Origin: JANQPD01 sp963715655
GTDB taxonomy: Bacteria; Bacteroidota; Bacteroidia; Flavobacteriales; Schleiferiaceae
Direction of reading: 5' to 3'
DNA: 64,000 nucleotides
Assembly (NCBI GenBank): GCA_963715655.1
Contig: OY970262.1
Span: 2,170,001-2,234,000 of the forward strand
Position 1 is the stretch's first letter, and every line of letters begins with the position of its first letter. Below the pieces are notes generated by a model. That model ran no database searches. It was not told the origin of the DNA and worked only from the letters and a program-made list of their open reading frames with translations. Position numbers and translations under genes: made by a program. Positions 43,879 to 52,667 of this stretch are shown here, in pieces.

Positions 43879-43968
43879 GGCATCGTTGCAATCGTTTTCT
43901 TATTTTAAAGGTTGTATCTCCATAGTTTACACTGCTATAATATTTCCTTTACAAGAATTCTATTTTAC

Positions 43969-44165
43969 AACCTGAGTTCGATTAATACTAAAATAAATCA
44001 ATCTGATAGCTAGTGGTTTAATAGTTTTAAAAGAGCAACCTAGCCCCCCAACCCCCGAAGGGGGAGTAGCGACACATGCAGCAAACTCCCCCGCCTTGGC
44101 GGGGTTGGGGGGCTTTAGAATAGTTTAAATGCTCATATTTAGTTATATAAAATCGAACTCAGGTT
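43969..44165. mobile_element. MITE-like element, copy 2 (197 bp, inverted relative to copy 1)
   Basis: It has the same ends as 16954-17147 (AACCTGAGTTCGAT ... ATCGAACTCAGGTT) and the same interior read in the other direction: AATACTAAAATAAATCAATC, GATAGCTAGTGGTTTAATAG, then the GCCCCCCAACCCCCGAAGGG palindrome around TAGCGACACATGCAGC. One palindrome arm differs (CCCCGCCTTGGCGGGG in place of CCCTTCGGGGG). The remaining parts of 43711-44316 hold no gene. Confidence 0.85.
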
Positions 44166-44316
44166 TATAGATCACCTCTACCGTAAGTTAACTATTCAAT
44201 GCCCTACCTGCCCCATATTTACAAAATGATTATTTGCTAATTTGTCCTCATTTGTCCTCCATTGCCAACTTTCTGCCGCTAATTGCCAACTTGCCCTCCA
44301 TTACCAACGCACCACC

Positions 44317-46101
44317 TTACATCCGCTCCGGAACATCAATACCCAACAAACCCATTGCGTTTTTTACTACAATAGCTGTGTTTTCAGAAAGTAACAAGCG
44401 AAAAGCTACTGCAGCTTCATCTTCATCTGCTAATATGGGAAGTTGCTGATACAAAGCATTGTACAACTTTACTAAATCATAAGCAAAAGCACCAACCACT
44501 GCCGGGCTGTGTTCTTTGGCTGCTGTTTGTATCGTTTCTGGAAACTGCGCCAACTGCTTTACCAAGGCTTGTTCACTCGGTTGCAAAAGCGTGTAAGCAG
44601 CAGCTTTTTCCAAATTGTATTTACCTTGCTCCTGCCCTTTTCTCAAAAGGCTTTTTATCCGTGCGTGCGTGTATTGAATAAAAGGTCCTGTGTTTCCTTG
44701 AAAATCCACAGATTCAGCAGGGTTAAACAACATACGCTTACGCGGATCTACCTTTAAAATGTAGTATTTAAGCGCACCCATACCCACCATTTCGTACAAA
44801 GCGGTTTTGTCGGCTTCCTCCATGCCATCTGTTTTACCTAACTCTTCAGATATATCTTGAGCCGTTTGGTGCATTTCTTCCATCAAATCATCAGCATCTA
44901 CTACGGTTCCTTCACGAGATTTCATTTTACCTTCCGGTAAATCTACCATACCGTAAGAAAGATGATACAGATTTTTAGCCCAAGCATAGCCTAATTTTTC
45001 CAAGATTATAAACAACACTTTAAAGTGGTAATCTTGCTCGTTTCCAACGGTATAAATCATGCCATCCATACCAAAATCTTCAAAACGCTGTATGGCGGTA
45101 CCAATATCTTGCGTCATATATACACTTGTACCATCGCTGCGCAGTAAAAGCTTCTGATCCAAACCATCATCGGTTAAATCAATCCATACAGAGCCATCTT
45201 CTTTTCTGTAAAACACATTTTTAGCCAAGCCTTCTTCCACCACTTTTTTACCTAAAATATAGGTTTCACTTTCGTAGTAGTTTTTATCAAAGCTTACGCC
45301 CATGCGCTGGTAGGTTTCTTCAAAACCTGCATATACCCAGCTATTCATAGTCTTCCAAAGGCTTACGGTTTCCATATCACCTTGCTCCCATTTTTGTAGC
45401 ATAGCGCGTGCTTCCACCATTAATTCAGCTTTATTTTCTGCTTCTTTTTGCTCTAAGCCACTGTCTTTTAATTTGGCTACTTGGTTTCTAAAGCGCTTAT
45501 CAAACTCTACGTAATATTTACCCACCAACTTATCGCCTTTAAGGCCCGTGCTTTCAGGTGTTTCTCCCTTGCCAAATTTTTGCCAAGCCAACATGCTTTT
45601 GCAAATGTGAATACCCCTGTCGTTAATAATCTGCACCTTTTTTACCTTATTACCGGCTGCTTGCAAAAGTTCAGAAACAGAATACCCTAATAAATTATTA
45701 CGCACATGGCCCAAGTGTAATGGTTTGTTGGTATTGGGCGAAGAATATTCTACCACCATCTGCACATCCCCTTGAGGCACAAAACCATATTTTTTTTGCT
45801 GACTTATTTCCTGTAAAAGATTGGCCCAAAAAGTATTAGAAATAACTAAATTTAAAAACCCTTTTACTACGTTAAAACCACTAATTTCCTTAACCTCCAG
45901 CATTAAGCGTTCGCCTATTTCTACACCTGTTTTTTCAGGATTTTTACCACTTGCTTTTAGATATGGAAAAATTACCAAGGTTACGTCTCCTTCAAACTCC
46001 TTGCGCGTTTGCTGCAATTCTACTTTTTCAAGCGTAAGGTTGTATAAATCTAAAAGAACCGTTTTGGTGGCGGCCTCTATTTTTAAACGTAAGTTGTTCA
46101 T
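44317..46101 (-). CDS. argS: Arginyl-tRNA synthetase
   Basis: 594 aa, class I. The N-terminal Add1 domain is followed by VVEYSSPNTNKPLHLGHVRN with HLGH at 129-132, then YGMVDLPEGKMKSREGTVVD (the KMSKS-equivalent) and an anticodon-binding helical domain to the C-terminus ending LLGIDVPERM. It charges tRNA-Arg. Its start overlaps the arginase stop by four bases, so it is translated together with an arginine-degrading enzyme. Confidence 0.97.
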   Translation of the reverse strand: MNNLRLKIEAATKTVLLDLYNLTLEKVELQQTRKEFEGDVTLVIFPYLKASGKNPEKTGVEIGERLMLEVKEISGFNVVKGFLNLVISNTFWANLLQEISQQKKYGFVPQGDVQMVVEYSSPNTNKPLHLGHVRNNLLGYSVSELLQAAGNKVKKVQIINDRGIHICKSMLAWQKFGKGETPESTGLKGDKLVGKYYVEFDKRFRNQVAKLKDSGLEQKEAENKAELMVEARAMLQKWEQGDMETVSLWKTMNSWVYAGFEETYQRMGVSFDKNYYESETYILGKKVVEEGLAKNVFYRKEDGSVWIDLTDDGLDQKLLLRSDGTSVYMTQDIGTAIQRFEDFGMDGMIYTVGNEQDYHFKVLFIILEKLGYAWAKNLYHLSYGMVDLPEGKMKSREGTVVDADDLMEEMHQTAQDISEELGKTDGMEEADKTALYEMVGMGALKYYILKVDPRKRMLFNPAESVDFQGNTGPFIQYTHARIKSLLRKGQEQGKYNLEKAAAYTLLQPSEQALVKQLAQFPETIQTAAKEHSPAVVGAFAYDLVKLYNALYQQLPILADEDEAAVAFRLLLSENTAIVVKNAMGLLGIDVPERM

Positions 46102-47060
46102 ACAGTACTTTTCAGTTGGTTTTCAATTTTTTCAACTATGGGCTTTATAATTCTAAAGGCAGCCTCTGCCATTGCGTTTCCTTTATCATCTAGCAAAGGA
46201 TTTATTTCGGTAGTTTCAAACACACAAAGGCGTTCGTCTTCAATTAAATGTAAAATTAAATTTAATGCTTCCTCCTCCGTAAGTCCTTCGGGCACAGGTG
46301 TTCCCGTACCTCTGCTTACACTCGGATCCATACTGTCCACATCAAACGATACGTACAGCATATCACAATCTTTTAAATGTGCAAGTGCCTTTTGAGCCGT
46401 TTCCATTACTCCCAAAGCTCTCAATTGAGCCACCGTAACATTAGGAATATTATGCTTGGTCATTAATTTCTCCTCCGGCTCCTCCGTGTCGCGCACGCCC
46501 ACAAAAAACAAATCACTGTGCAGCACGCGCTGGTTGCTACCCTTCATTTCATTCCAATGCCAAATCGTTTCTTTAGTGGGTGTGTTGTTTTGGTTTTCCA
46601 AATTATCATCGCCTAAAGCGGTGGCCAGCGGCATACCGTGTACATTACCGCTTGGGCTGGTGTATGGCGAGTGTAAATCTGCGTGCGCATCTATCCAAAT
46701 TACGCCCAATCTTTTATTAGGATAAGCCGTTTTTATGCCTGAAATAGTGCCTCCGGCATTACTATGGTCTCCACTAAAAACTACCGGAAATTTATTGCTT
46801 CTAAGCGCTGAACTGATGTCTTTCTCAATGTTGCGGTACATTTCTTCAATACCATCCAAACGTTTGGCAAACTTGCGTGTACTTTTTTTGAATATTCTAT
46901 CGTTAAGTGTTTTTACTTTTTTGGTAGGATATTTTTTAAAAAACTCCATATCGTACTTAATACTCGCCATTTTTAAAGCGTCCCAACCTAAACTAGAACC
47001 ACGTGTGCCAGCACCGAGTTCTGACATTACACTTACAAATTGAATTTTTTTCTTGGGCAT
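46098..47060 (-). CDS. rocF: Arginase
   Basis: From ATG 47060 (320 aa): VFSGDHSNAGGTISG (H99), WIDAHADLHSPYTS (D124, H126, D128) and YVSFDVDSMDPSVSRGTGTP (D240, D242) supply the full binuclear manganese site. FETTEINPLLDDKG near the end is also conserved. The enzyme cleaves arginine to ornithine and urea. A longer frame reaches 47216 but runs past the TACCTTTG box at 47092-47085, so the shorter start is right. It is the first gene of an operon with argS. Confidence 0.94.
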   Translation of the reverse strand: MPKKKIQFVSVMSELGAGTRGSSLGWDALKMASIKYDMEFFKKYPTKKVKTLNDRIFKKSTRKFAKRLDGIEEMYRNIEKDISSALRSNKFPVVFSGDHSNAGGTISGIKTAYPNKRLGVIWIDAHADLHSPYTSPSGNVHGMPLATALGDDNLENQNNTPTKETIWHWNEMKGSNQRVLHSDLFFVGVRDTEEPEEKLMTKHNIPNVTVAQLRALGVMETAQKALAHLKDCDMLYVSFDVDSMDPSVSRGTGTPVPEGLTEEEALNLILHLIEDERLCVFETTEINPLLDDKGNAMAEAAFRIIKPIVEKIENQLKSTV

Positions 47061-47084
47061 ATTATACGTTTTTTTGAGAGGTCG

Positions 47085-47092
47085 CAAAGGTA
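47085..47092 (-). promoter_or_regulatory. -7 box of the arginase-argS operon
   Basis: TACCTTTG on the minus strand matches TAnnTTTG, 24 bases upstream of the arginase ATG. No clear TTG lies at the expected -33 distance. Confidence 0.5.
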
Positions 47093-47111
47093 AGCAAGCC
47101 TCTAAGATTAG

Positions 47112-47139
47112 TTGAACCAAGCCTAAGGATATATATTTG
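47112..47139 (+). promoter_or_regulatory. Promoter of the ECF sigma gene
   Basis: TTG (47112-47114), a 17-base spacer and TATATTTG (47132-47139) match the housekeeping consensus. The ATG follows at 47149, so the leader is only a few bases. The divergent arginase promoter overlaps this region. Confidence 0.65.
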
Positions 47140-47148
47140 GCATTCTCT

Positions 47149-47718
47149 ATGGAAAGAAATCTCTCTGAAAACACACTTATTACAAACCTAAAATTAGGTA
47201 AGGAAGCCGCGTACAAAGAGTTATTCTTTACCTATTTTGAACCATTAACCCTTTATGCAAAAAAATATTTGGGCGATCTTGATACCGCTCAGGATGTGGT
47301 TCAAGAGGTGTTCAGTTATCTATTTGAAAATCGTGAAAGTTTGGCAATTACCGAGTCTTTAAAATCATTTTTATATAAAAGTGTGGGCAACCGCAGTTTA
47401 AATTTGCTTAAGCACGAGGGTGTAAAGGATAGAAACCATTCGCTAATTAAGCACAATTCATCAGAAGCTTTTGAAGAAGATTTTATGGAACTTTCTGAAC
47501 TAGAAGTGCGTATTAGTAAGCTTATTGATACACTGCCACCCGAATGCGCGCGCATTTTTAGGATGAGCAGAATGGAGCAAAAAAGTAATCAAGAAATTGC
47601 TGATGCACTCAATATTAGTAAGCGTACCGTAGAAACTCAAATAAGTAAAGCATTAAAGGTGCTACGTACCGCTTTGAAAATGATGCTAATACAAATTATT
47701 TTAAGAAACTTACAGTAA
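47149..47718 (+). CDS. ECF RNA polymerase sigma factor (FecI-like, Bacteroidota type)
   Basis: From ATG 47149 (189 aa): region 2 with YFEPLTLYAKKYLGDLDTAQ and DVVQEVFSYLFENRESL, and region 4 with LPPECARIFRMSRMEQKSNQ and EIADALNISKRTVETQISKA. It is the first gene of a locus that holds a FecR-type anti-sigma gene and TonB receptors, the usual cell-surface signalling arrangement. The TTG 12 bases upstream of the ATG lies inside the promoter and is not the start. Confidence 0.92.
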   Translation: MERNLSENTLITNLKLGKEAAYKELFFTYFEPLTLYAKKYLGDLDTAQDVVQEVFSYLFENRESLAITESLKSFLYKSVGNRSLNLLKHEGVKDRNHSLIKHNSSEAFEEDFMELSELEVRISKLIDTLPPECARIFRMSRMEQKSNQEIADALNISKRTVETQISKALKVLRTALKMMLIQIILRNLQ

Positions 47719-47793
47719 AACATACGTGTGTAGTAGGGTGCTTGTTGTCATGTAATTGTAGATAAATTACAACACTTAAAAAACAACAAATCG

Positions 47794-48240
47794 ATGAAAA
47801 AATTAACATCAATCTTGGCCCTTAGCTCGGTACTATTTTTTGCCTCTTGCGAAAAAGATGAAGTGGTGCCAAACACAAACCCTACACAACCAGTAGCACA
47901 AACCAAACTAGAAATTTTACAAGATGGCAGTTGGGATATGGTGCACGTACACATTGTAGTAAGTTTGAATGATACTATTTTAAATGACGACTTTGACAAT
48001 ACGCCCGGAAAAGTGACATTCATGGTCAATAATAAATTGATTTTTGCACCGCAAGGTAGGCCAAGCGACACGGTTGATTATACTTTTTATGGCGATAGTA
48101 TTGCCTTTGATGATGCCATGTATCACATTATTACATTAGAAAAAAACCAACTTATTCTTGAGTCAGAAGAAATTGTAAACGACCCTTCAGACACTACCTT
48201 TACCTTTTCTGCAATTACTACCATAACCTTAAAGCGATAG
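47794..48240 (+). CDS. Small lipoprotein, lipocalin-like, copy 1
   Basis: A signal with lipobox FFASC (Cys 19) and acidic EKDEV after it, which favours outer-membrane sorting in this phylum. The mature 130 residues are beta-rich: LEILQDGSWDMVHVHIVVSL and ILESEEIVND. The nearby gene at 48719 is a paralogue with the same start (MKKLTS-LAL-SVLFFASCEK) and the same upstream 60 bases. Function unknown; likely part of the sigma-controlled locus. Confidence 0.75.
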   Translation: MKKLTSILALSSVLFFASCEKDEVVPNTNPTQPVAQTKLEILQDGSWDMVHVHIVVSLNDTILNDDFDNTPGKVTFMVNNKLIFAPQGRPSDTVDYTFYGDSIAFDDAMYHIITLEKNQLILESEEIVNDPSDTTFTFSAITTITLKR

Positions 48241-48291
48241 AAAAACGCTGTTTAAAAAGCTAGAATTTTTTAGCCGAACTATCTAAATTCA

Positions 48292-48330
48292 AAAGCACTT
48301 GGGCACTATCTGCTCAGGTGCTTTTTTTTT
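48292..48330 (+). terminator. Terminator after lipoprotein copy 1
   Basis: AAAGCACTTG and CAGGTGCTTT pair with one bulge around an inner GGGCACTATCTGCTC loop, followed by nine T's. It separates the first lipoprotein from the second, which therefore needs its own promoter. Confidence 0.75.
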
Positions 48331-48422
48331 GCGCTTTTATCTAGCTCCTTACAACACTATTTACTTTTTTTGAGAGCCAATTTAGCCTTGCTAAAATCGT
48401 TTTTACAATTCCTCTTTCTTAT

Positions 48423-48535
48423 CGCTGGTGCGCGATTGTGTCGCGTTCATATTCCTAGCTTTAATTTTCCCTCGGCTCGTTCCTCGCCACTCTACTTCCT
48501 TAAGATTAACGCTGATGCGCAATTGTATCGCATTC
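48423..48535. repeat. Two 26-bp direct repeats differing only by G/A transitions
   Basis: Copies at 48423-48448 and 48510-48535 follow CGCTGrTGCGCrATTGTrTC GCrTTC with four sites of G in the first and A in the second. Each can fold into a small hairpin. They lie in the gene-less part of 48241-48718, which also holds the CTCGTTCCTCGCC 13-mer shared with position 9132. Confidence 0.6.
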
Positions 48536-48718
48536 CTACCCCCTAGAATAAAAGCCTAATTTTTAAAAAAAAAACCACTTTTTTAATTTTATTCCTTTCA
48601 ATATCAATTACTTAAAATATATTTTTAAAAAATTTTACAAATGCGTACGTGTGGTATGGGCAGGTTGTTGTCATAGCATTGTAAACAAATTACAACACTT
48701 AAAACAAACGAAAAAACG

Positions 48719-49156
48719 ATGAAAAAATTAACATCAACCCTAGCACTAGCATCTGTATTATTTTTTGCTTCTTGTGAAAAAGATGAAGTACAGCCAAAAC
48801 CAACCACTACACCAGCGGCAAAAACCCAAATTGAACTATTGCAGGATGGTAGCTGGGATTTTGAAAGTAACCGATTTATAATAAAATATGATGGCTTGGT
48901 AGTATCAGATGAAACTGAAACCTTTCCTGGAAAAGTAACTTTTTTAGCCAACAACACTGTTATTTTTGCTTCCGCAGATGAAAATGATACTTCCAACTAT
49001 TCTTTTCAAGGGCAAACAATTGTAATTGATGATCTTACGTTTAAAATAACCACCCTAACCGAAAGTAAATTGGTAATGGAAAATGAAGAGTCTGAAACTG
49101 ATCCTGATGATGGTACCGTAATTTCTTTTACCAGCATTCTTTCTTTAAAAAAATAA
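48719..49156 (+). CDS. Small lipoprotein, lipocalin-like, copy 2
   Basis: Lipobox FFASC (Cys 19) and an acidic EKDEVQPKP after it. The mature part has IELLQDGSWDFESNRFIIKY and ITTLTESKLVMENEESETDP, matching copy 1 along the full length at moderate identity. The 60 bases before the ATG are also similar (TTGTTGTCAT, AAATTACAACACTTAAAA), so the whole unit was duplicated. It ends two bases before the TTG start of fecR. Confidence 0.75.
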   Translation: MKKLTSTLALASVLFFASCEKDEVQPKPTTTPAAKTQIELLQDGSWDFESNRFIIKYDGLVVSDETETFPGKVTFLANNTVIFASADENDTSNYSFQGQTIVIDDLTFKITTLTESKLVMENEESETDPDDGTVISFTSILSLKK

Positions 49157-49158
49157 CA

Positions 49159-50136
49159 TTGAACCTTTCTGACAACATACTAACCCTAATCATTAAGCAC
49201 TTGAGCAACACAAGCTCAAGTGCTGATGATACTGCACTACAACAATGGCGTACCAAATCTCCAGAAAATGAAGCGGAGTATTTAAAAGTAGCCAAAGTTT
49301 GGGAGCACAGTGGCTCTGCAATGGAAACCAACATTGATGTTGCTGCCCAATGGGAAAGCTTTAGAAATCAGAAATTTAGTAGCGAAAAGGCAGTAATTGA
49401 ATTGAATTCGGCCAAACAAACTACTTGGTATAAATATGCCGCAGCAGCCGTACTTTTAATTGGCATAATACTAAGCGGCATTTGGTTTAATGGTGATAGC
49501 GTTTACAAAACCCAAGCAAACCAACGCTTGCTGGTGGCTTTGGCCGATGGCACCCAAATAACCTTGGCAGATAATACTACCCTTAGCGTTCCGCGCACTT
49601 TCAATTGGTTTACAAGAGGTATTGCAATGGATGGTGAAGGTTTATTCAAAATCGCAAAAAATCCTGAAAAAGCATTTACTATAAAAGGCCCTATTACTAC
49701 CACCAAAATATTAGGAACCGCTTTTCGTTTAGTAGCCACCAACAAGCAAAACAGCATACAAGTGGCAGAAGGTAAAGTAGCCTATTGGGCAAACAATGGT
49801 ACTGATACACTTATACTTACACCGGGAAAATCAGCAGAATACAGCAATATGATATTACGTGAAGTATTGGCTACTACCACTAATATGCAAGCTTGGTTCA
49901 CCGGAAACTATCGTTTCGAGAATATCCCTTTGCGCGATGTATTAGCCTCTTTGCAAGATCATTACGCCTTTTCTTTACAAACTGAGCAGATAGCACAAAT
50001 TGCCGATTGCCGTTTTAACGGAACTTTTAGTAAGCAAACCAAAGAGGAAGTGATTGAAGAGCTAGCCTTGGCCATGAATTTTACCTACACGTGGCAAAAA
50101 AACACGTTGGTGTTGCAAACGGTAGCGTGCAATTAA
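49159..50136 (+). CDS. FecR family anti-sigma factor
   Basis: TTG start at 49159, two bases after the preceding stop. An N-terminal cytoplasmic helical part (EYLKVAKVWEHSGSAMETNI), one membrane segment (YAAAAVLLIGIILSGIWFNG, about residues 94-113), the FecR domain (LADGTQITLADNTTLSVPRT, EGLFKIAKNPEKAFTIKG) and a DUF4974 end (FENIPLRDVLASLQDHYAFS). It holds the ECF sigma at the membrane until the receptor signals. The STN domain of the next receptor is its expected partner. Confidence 0.92.
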   Translation: MNLSDNILTLIIKHLSNTSSSADDTALQQWRTKSPENEAEYLKVAKVWEHSGSAMETNIDVAAQWESFRNQKFSSEKAVIELNSAKQTTWYKYAAAAVLLIGIILSGIWFNGDSVYKTQANQRLLVALADGTQITLADNTTLSVPRTFNWFTRGIAMDGEGLFKIAKNPEKAFTIKGPITTTKILGTAFRLVATNKQNSIQVAEGKVAYWANNGTDTLILTPGKSAEYSNMILREVLATTTNMQAWFTGNYRFENIPLRDVLASLQDHYAFSLQTEQIAQIADCRFNGTFSKQTKEEVIEELALAMNFTYTWQKNTLVLQTVACN

Positions 50137-52667
50137 TGGGGCGCCTACTCCTATGCTGGTTACTGCTAATATGCATGGGCACTGCACATGCACAATTTAT
50201 TACTGCACAAACAAACATAGCGCTTACTGCAGGAGTGTATAGTGGAGCTGAGCTTATTGAAATAATTGAAAACAAAAAAATTGTGGTAAGCTACGCCAGT
50301 AGCGCTTTAACCAAACAAAAAGTGAACATTACCAACACAAACTATACGTTTGGCACACTGCTTCCTTTACTTTTTAATACCGAGCAATACAGTTTTATTT
50401 ACCGAGAAAATAAAATAATTATACAAGCCAAGCGCGGCAGTAATTTAAAGAATATAATGGGCTATGTGCAAGAAAAAACTAGTAGCGAACGCCTAATTGG
50501 TGCCTACGTGTTTATTGAGTCTTTAAAAATTGGCACTACTACAAATGCCTTTGGTTATTTTTCGCTTACGCTAGATGCTCTAGATACCGTGGTGCTAAAT
50601 ATTGGTGCACTAGGATACAGCAACGTGCAGCGTAAGGCTTACCCTAGTGCAGAAGCCTTTGTTTACACCGTAGAAAATAAAACCGAGCAACTGGCCACAG
50701 TAGAAGTAAGCAGCAAACCAATGCTTACGGAAATTACGCAAATGAGCACCGCACAATTTAGCGCAGAGTTTACCAAACGTACGCCTTCGTTTTTGGGTGA
50801 ACCCGATGTATTAAAAACCGTGCAAACATTGCCTGGAGTGCAGGGCGGCATGGAAGCCTCCACCGGAATATTTGTAAGAGGCGGAGGTGCTGATCAAAAT
50901 TTATTACTGCTAGATGGAGTGCCCGTGTATAATGCTTCACACCTATTTGGCTTATTTTCAGTATTCAACGCAGATGCCATAAAAAACGTAAACTTAATTA
51001 AAGGTGGGTTTCCTGCCCGCTACGGTGGCCGTTTAAGTTCTATACTAAGCATTGATATGAGAGAGGGTAATTTACAAGAATTTCATGGTAACGGATCTAT
51101 CGGCTTAATAAGCAGTAGGTTCACATTAGAAGGTCCAATTGTAAAAAATAAAATGAGCTTTATGGTGTCAGCTAGGCGCACCTACTGGGATTTATTGGTA
51201 AAAGGCATACAAGCGGCTAGAGGTGCAGAATCCTTTTTTGCCTATCATTTTGACGATGTAAATGCAAAAGTAAACTACGTGCTAAGTAAAAAAGATAGAC
51301 TTTACCTAAGTTTTTATACAGGTAACGATGTACTAAAATTAAACGCAGGTCTTGTAGGTGGCGATGATGATCAAATAAAAATTGGGTGGGGAAATAGAAC
51401 CTCAGCTTTGCGCTGGAATCATTTATATAGTGACAACTTATTCGGAAATCTTACGGCTACTTACAGCAGGTATAAATTTGGCACCCAAGCCGCCATAGCA
51501 ATGGATAATATGGAAACTGTAAACCTAGATTATGAGAGTTCTATTAGCGATATAGGCTTAAAATATGATTTGGAGTATCAAAAATTTACGCGGCACAAAA
51601 TACGATTTGGAGCAAGTTACGTTTACCATCAAAGCAAGCCGAATGCTATTTTAGAAGGAGAAAATTTGGCCGAAAGCCAAGCCGGAGATGTAAATGCGCA
51701 CGATGCTTATGCTTATGCAGAGGATGATTGGTTTATAAACGAAAATTTAAAATTGAGCTTAGGCGCGCATTACGCCACCTATTTTGTAGAAAACAAAACG
51801 TATCACATTTTGCAACCCCGTGCGGCTGTTCGCTACGCACTAACCAATGATTGGTCGTTAAAAGCTTCTTACGCTAAAATGGCTCAGTTTATTCATTTGC
51901 TAAGCAATGATGGCTCAGGTTTACCTACTGATTTATGGGTATCCTCTACCGCTAAAGTACGCCCGCAATTGGCCAATCAAGTGGCTTTTGGAAGTTTTCA
52001 CCAATTTGGGCAGCGCAAATGGGAAGTAAGTGCCGAGGTGTTTCATAAAGAAATGAAAAACCTAATTACCTATAAAGATGGTGCTAGTTTTATAACATCT
52101 ACCGACTGGCAAAGCGCAGTGGAAAGTAATGGAAAAGGCTGGGCTTATGGTACGGAGTTTTTCTTAAATAAGCTTGAAGGTAAAACCACTGGCTGGGTTT
52201 CTTACACATGGAGTGTATCTGAAAGGGAATTTGAAAACATAAATTTGGGCAAGCGCTATCCCTTTAAATATGATAGAAGGCACAATACGAGTGTGGTACT
52301 TAATCATGAATTTTCTAAGCGCTTTGATGTAGGCATGAATTGGACTTACGCCACCGGCCAAGCGTTTAGTTTGCCCACCACTACTTATTATGTATTAAAC
52401 GCAAATACAGGAGAAGCAGAATTGCGCATAGATTATAGTGAGCGAAATAGTTACCGCTACCCTGCTTACCACCGCTTAGATATTAGCATGAACTTTAGAA
52501 AAAAAACCAAGTGGGGCGAGCGTACTTGGAATGTAAGTATTTACAACGTGTATAATCGTCAAAACCCATTTTACGTAGGCCTTAATCAACAAAACAATAA
52601 AGTAGTGGCCGAGCAAACTAGCTTTTTTCCCTTTTTACCATCCATTGCGTATGTATTTCAATTTTAA
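50136..52667 (+). CDS. TonB-dependent receptor with STN signalling domain
   Basis: From ATG 50136, which shares one base with the fecR stop (843 aa). Signal MGRLLLCWLLLICMGTAHAQ, then an STN domain (LIEIIENKKIVVSYASSALT), a carboxypeptidase-like beta domain (GAYVFIESLKIGTTTNAFGY), a plug with LPGVQGGMEASTGIFVRGGG, and a 22-strand barrel ending YVFQF. The STN domain relays substrate binding to FecR. The upstream codons from 50091 are inside fecR and unlikely. Confidence 0.93.
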   Translation: MGRLLLCWLLLICMGTAHAQFITAQTNIALTAGVYSGAELIEIIENKKIVVSYASSALTKQKVNITNTNYTFGTLLPLLFNTEQYSFIYRENKIIIQAKRGSNLKNIMGYVQEKTSSERLIGAYVFIESLKIGTTTNAFGYFSLTLDALDTVVLNIGALGYSNVQRKAYPSAEAFVYTVENKTEQLATVEVSSKPMLTEITQMSTAQFSAEFTKRTPSFLGEPDVLKTVQTLPGVQGGMEASTGIFVRGGGADQNLLLLDGVPVYNASHLFGLFSVFNADAIKNVNLIKGGFPARYGGRLSSILSIDMREGNLQEFHGNGSIGLISSRFTLEGPIVKNKMSFMVSARRTYWDLLVKGIQAARGAESFFAYHFDDVNAKVNYVLSKKDRLYLSFYTGNDVLKLNAGLVGGDDDQIKIGWGNRTSALRWNHLYSDNLFGNLTATYSRYKFGTQAAIAMDNMETVNLDYESSISDIGLKYDLEYQKFTRHKIRFGASYVYHQSKPNAILEGENLAESQAGDVNAHDAYAYAEDDWFINENLKLSLGAHYATYFVENKTYHILQPRAAVRYALTNDWSLKASYAKMAQFIHLLSNDGSGLPTDLWVSSTAKVRPQLANQVAFGSFHQFGQRKWEVSAEVFHKEMKNLITYKDGASFITSTDWQSAVESNGKGWAYGTEFFLNKLEGKTTGWVSYTWSVSEREFENINLGKRYPFKYDRRHNTSVVLNHEFSKRFDVGMNWTYATGQAFSLPTTTYYVLNANTGEAELRIDYSERNSYRYPAYHRLDISMNFRKKTKWGERTWNVSIYNVYNRQNPFYVGLNQQNNKVVAEQTSFFPFLPSIAYVFQF

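Noticed and set aside
47061..47216. N-terminal extension of arginase by 52 residues
   Set aside because: It would run through the promoter and into the divergent sigma gene, and the family begins at about MPKKKIQF.
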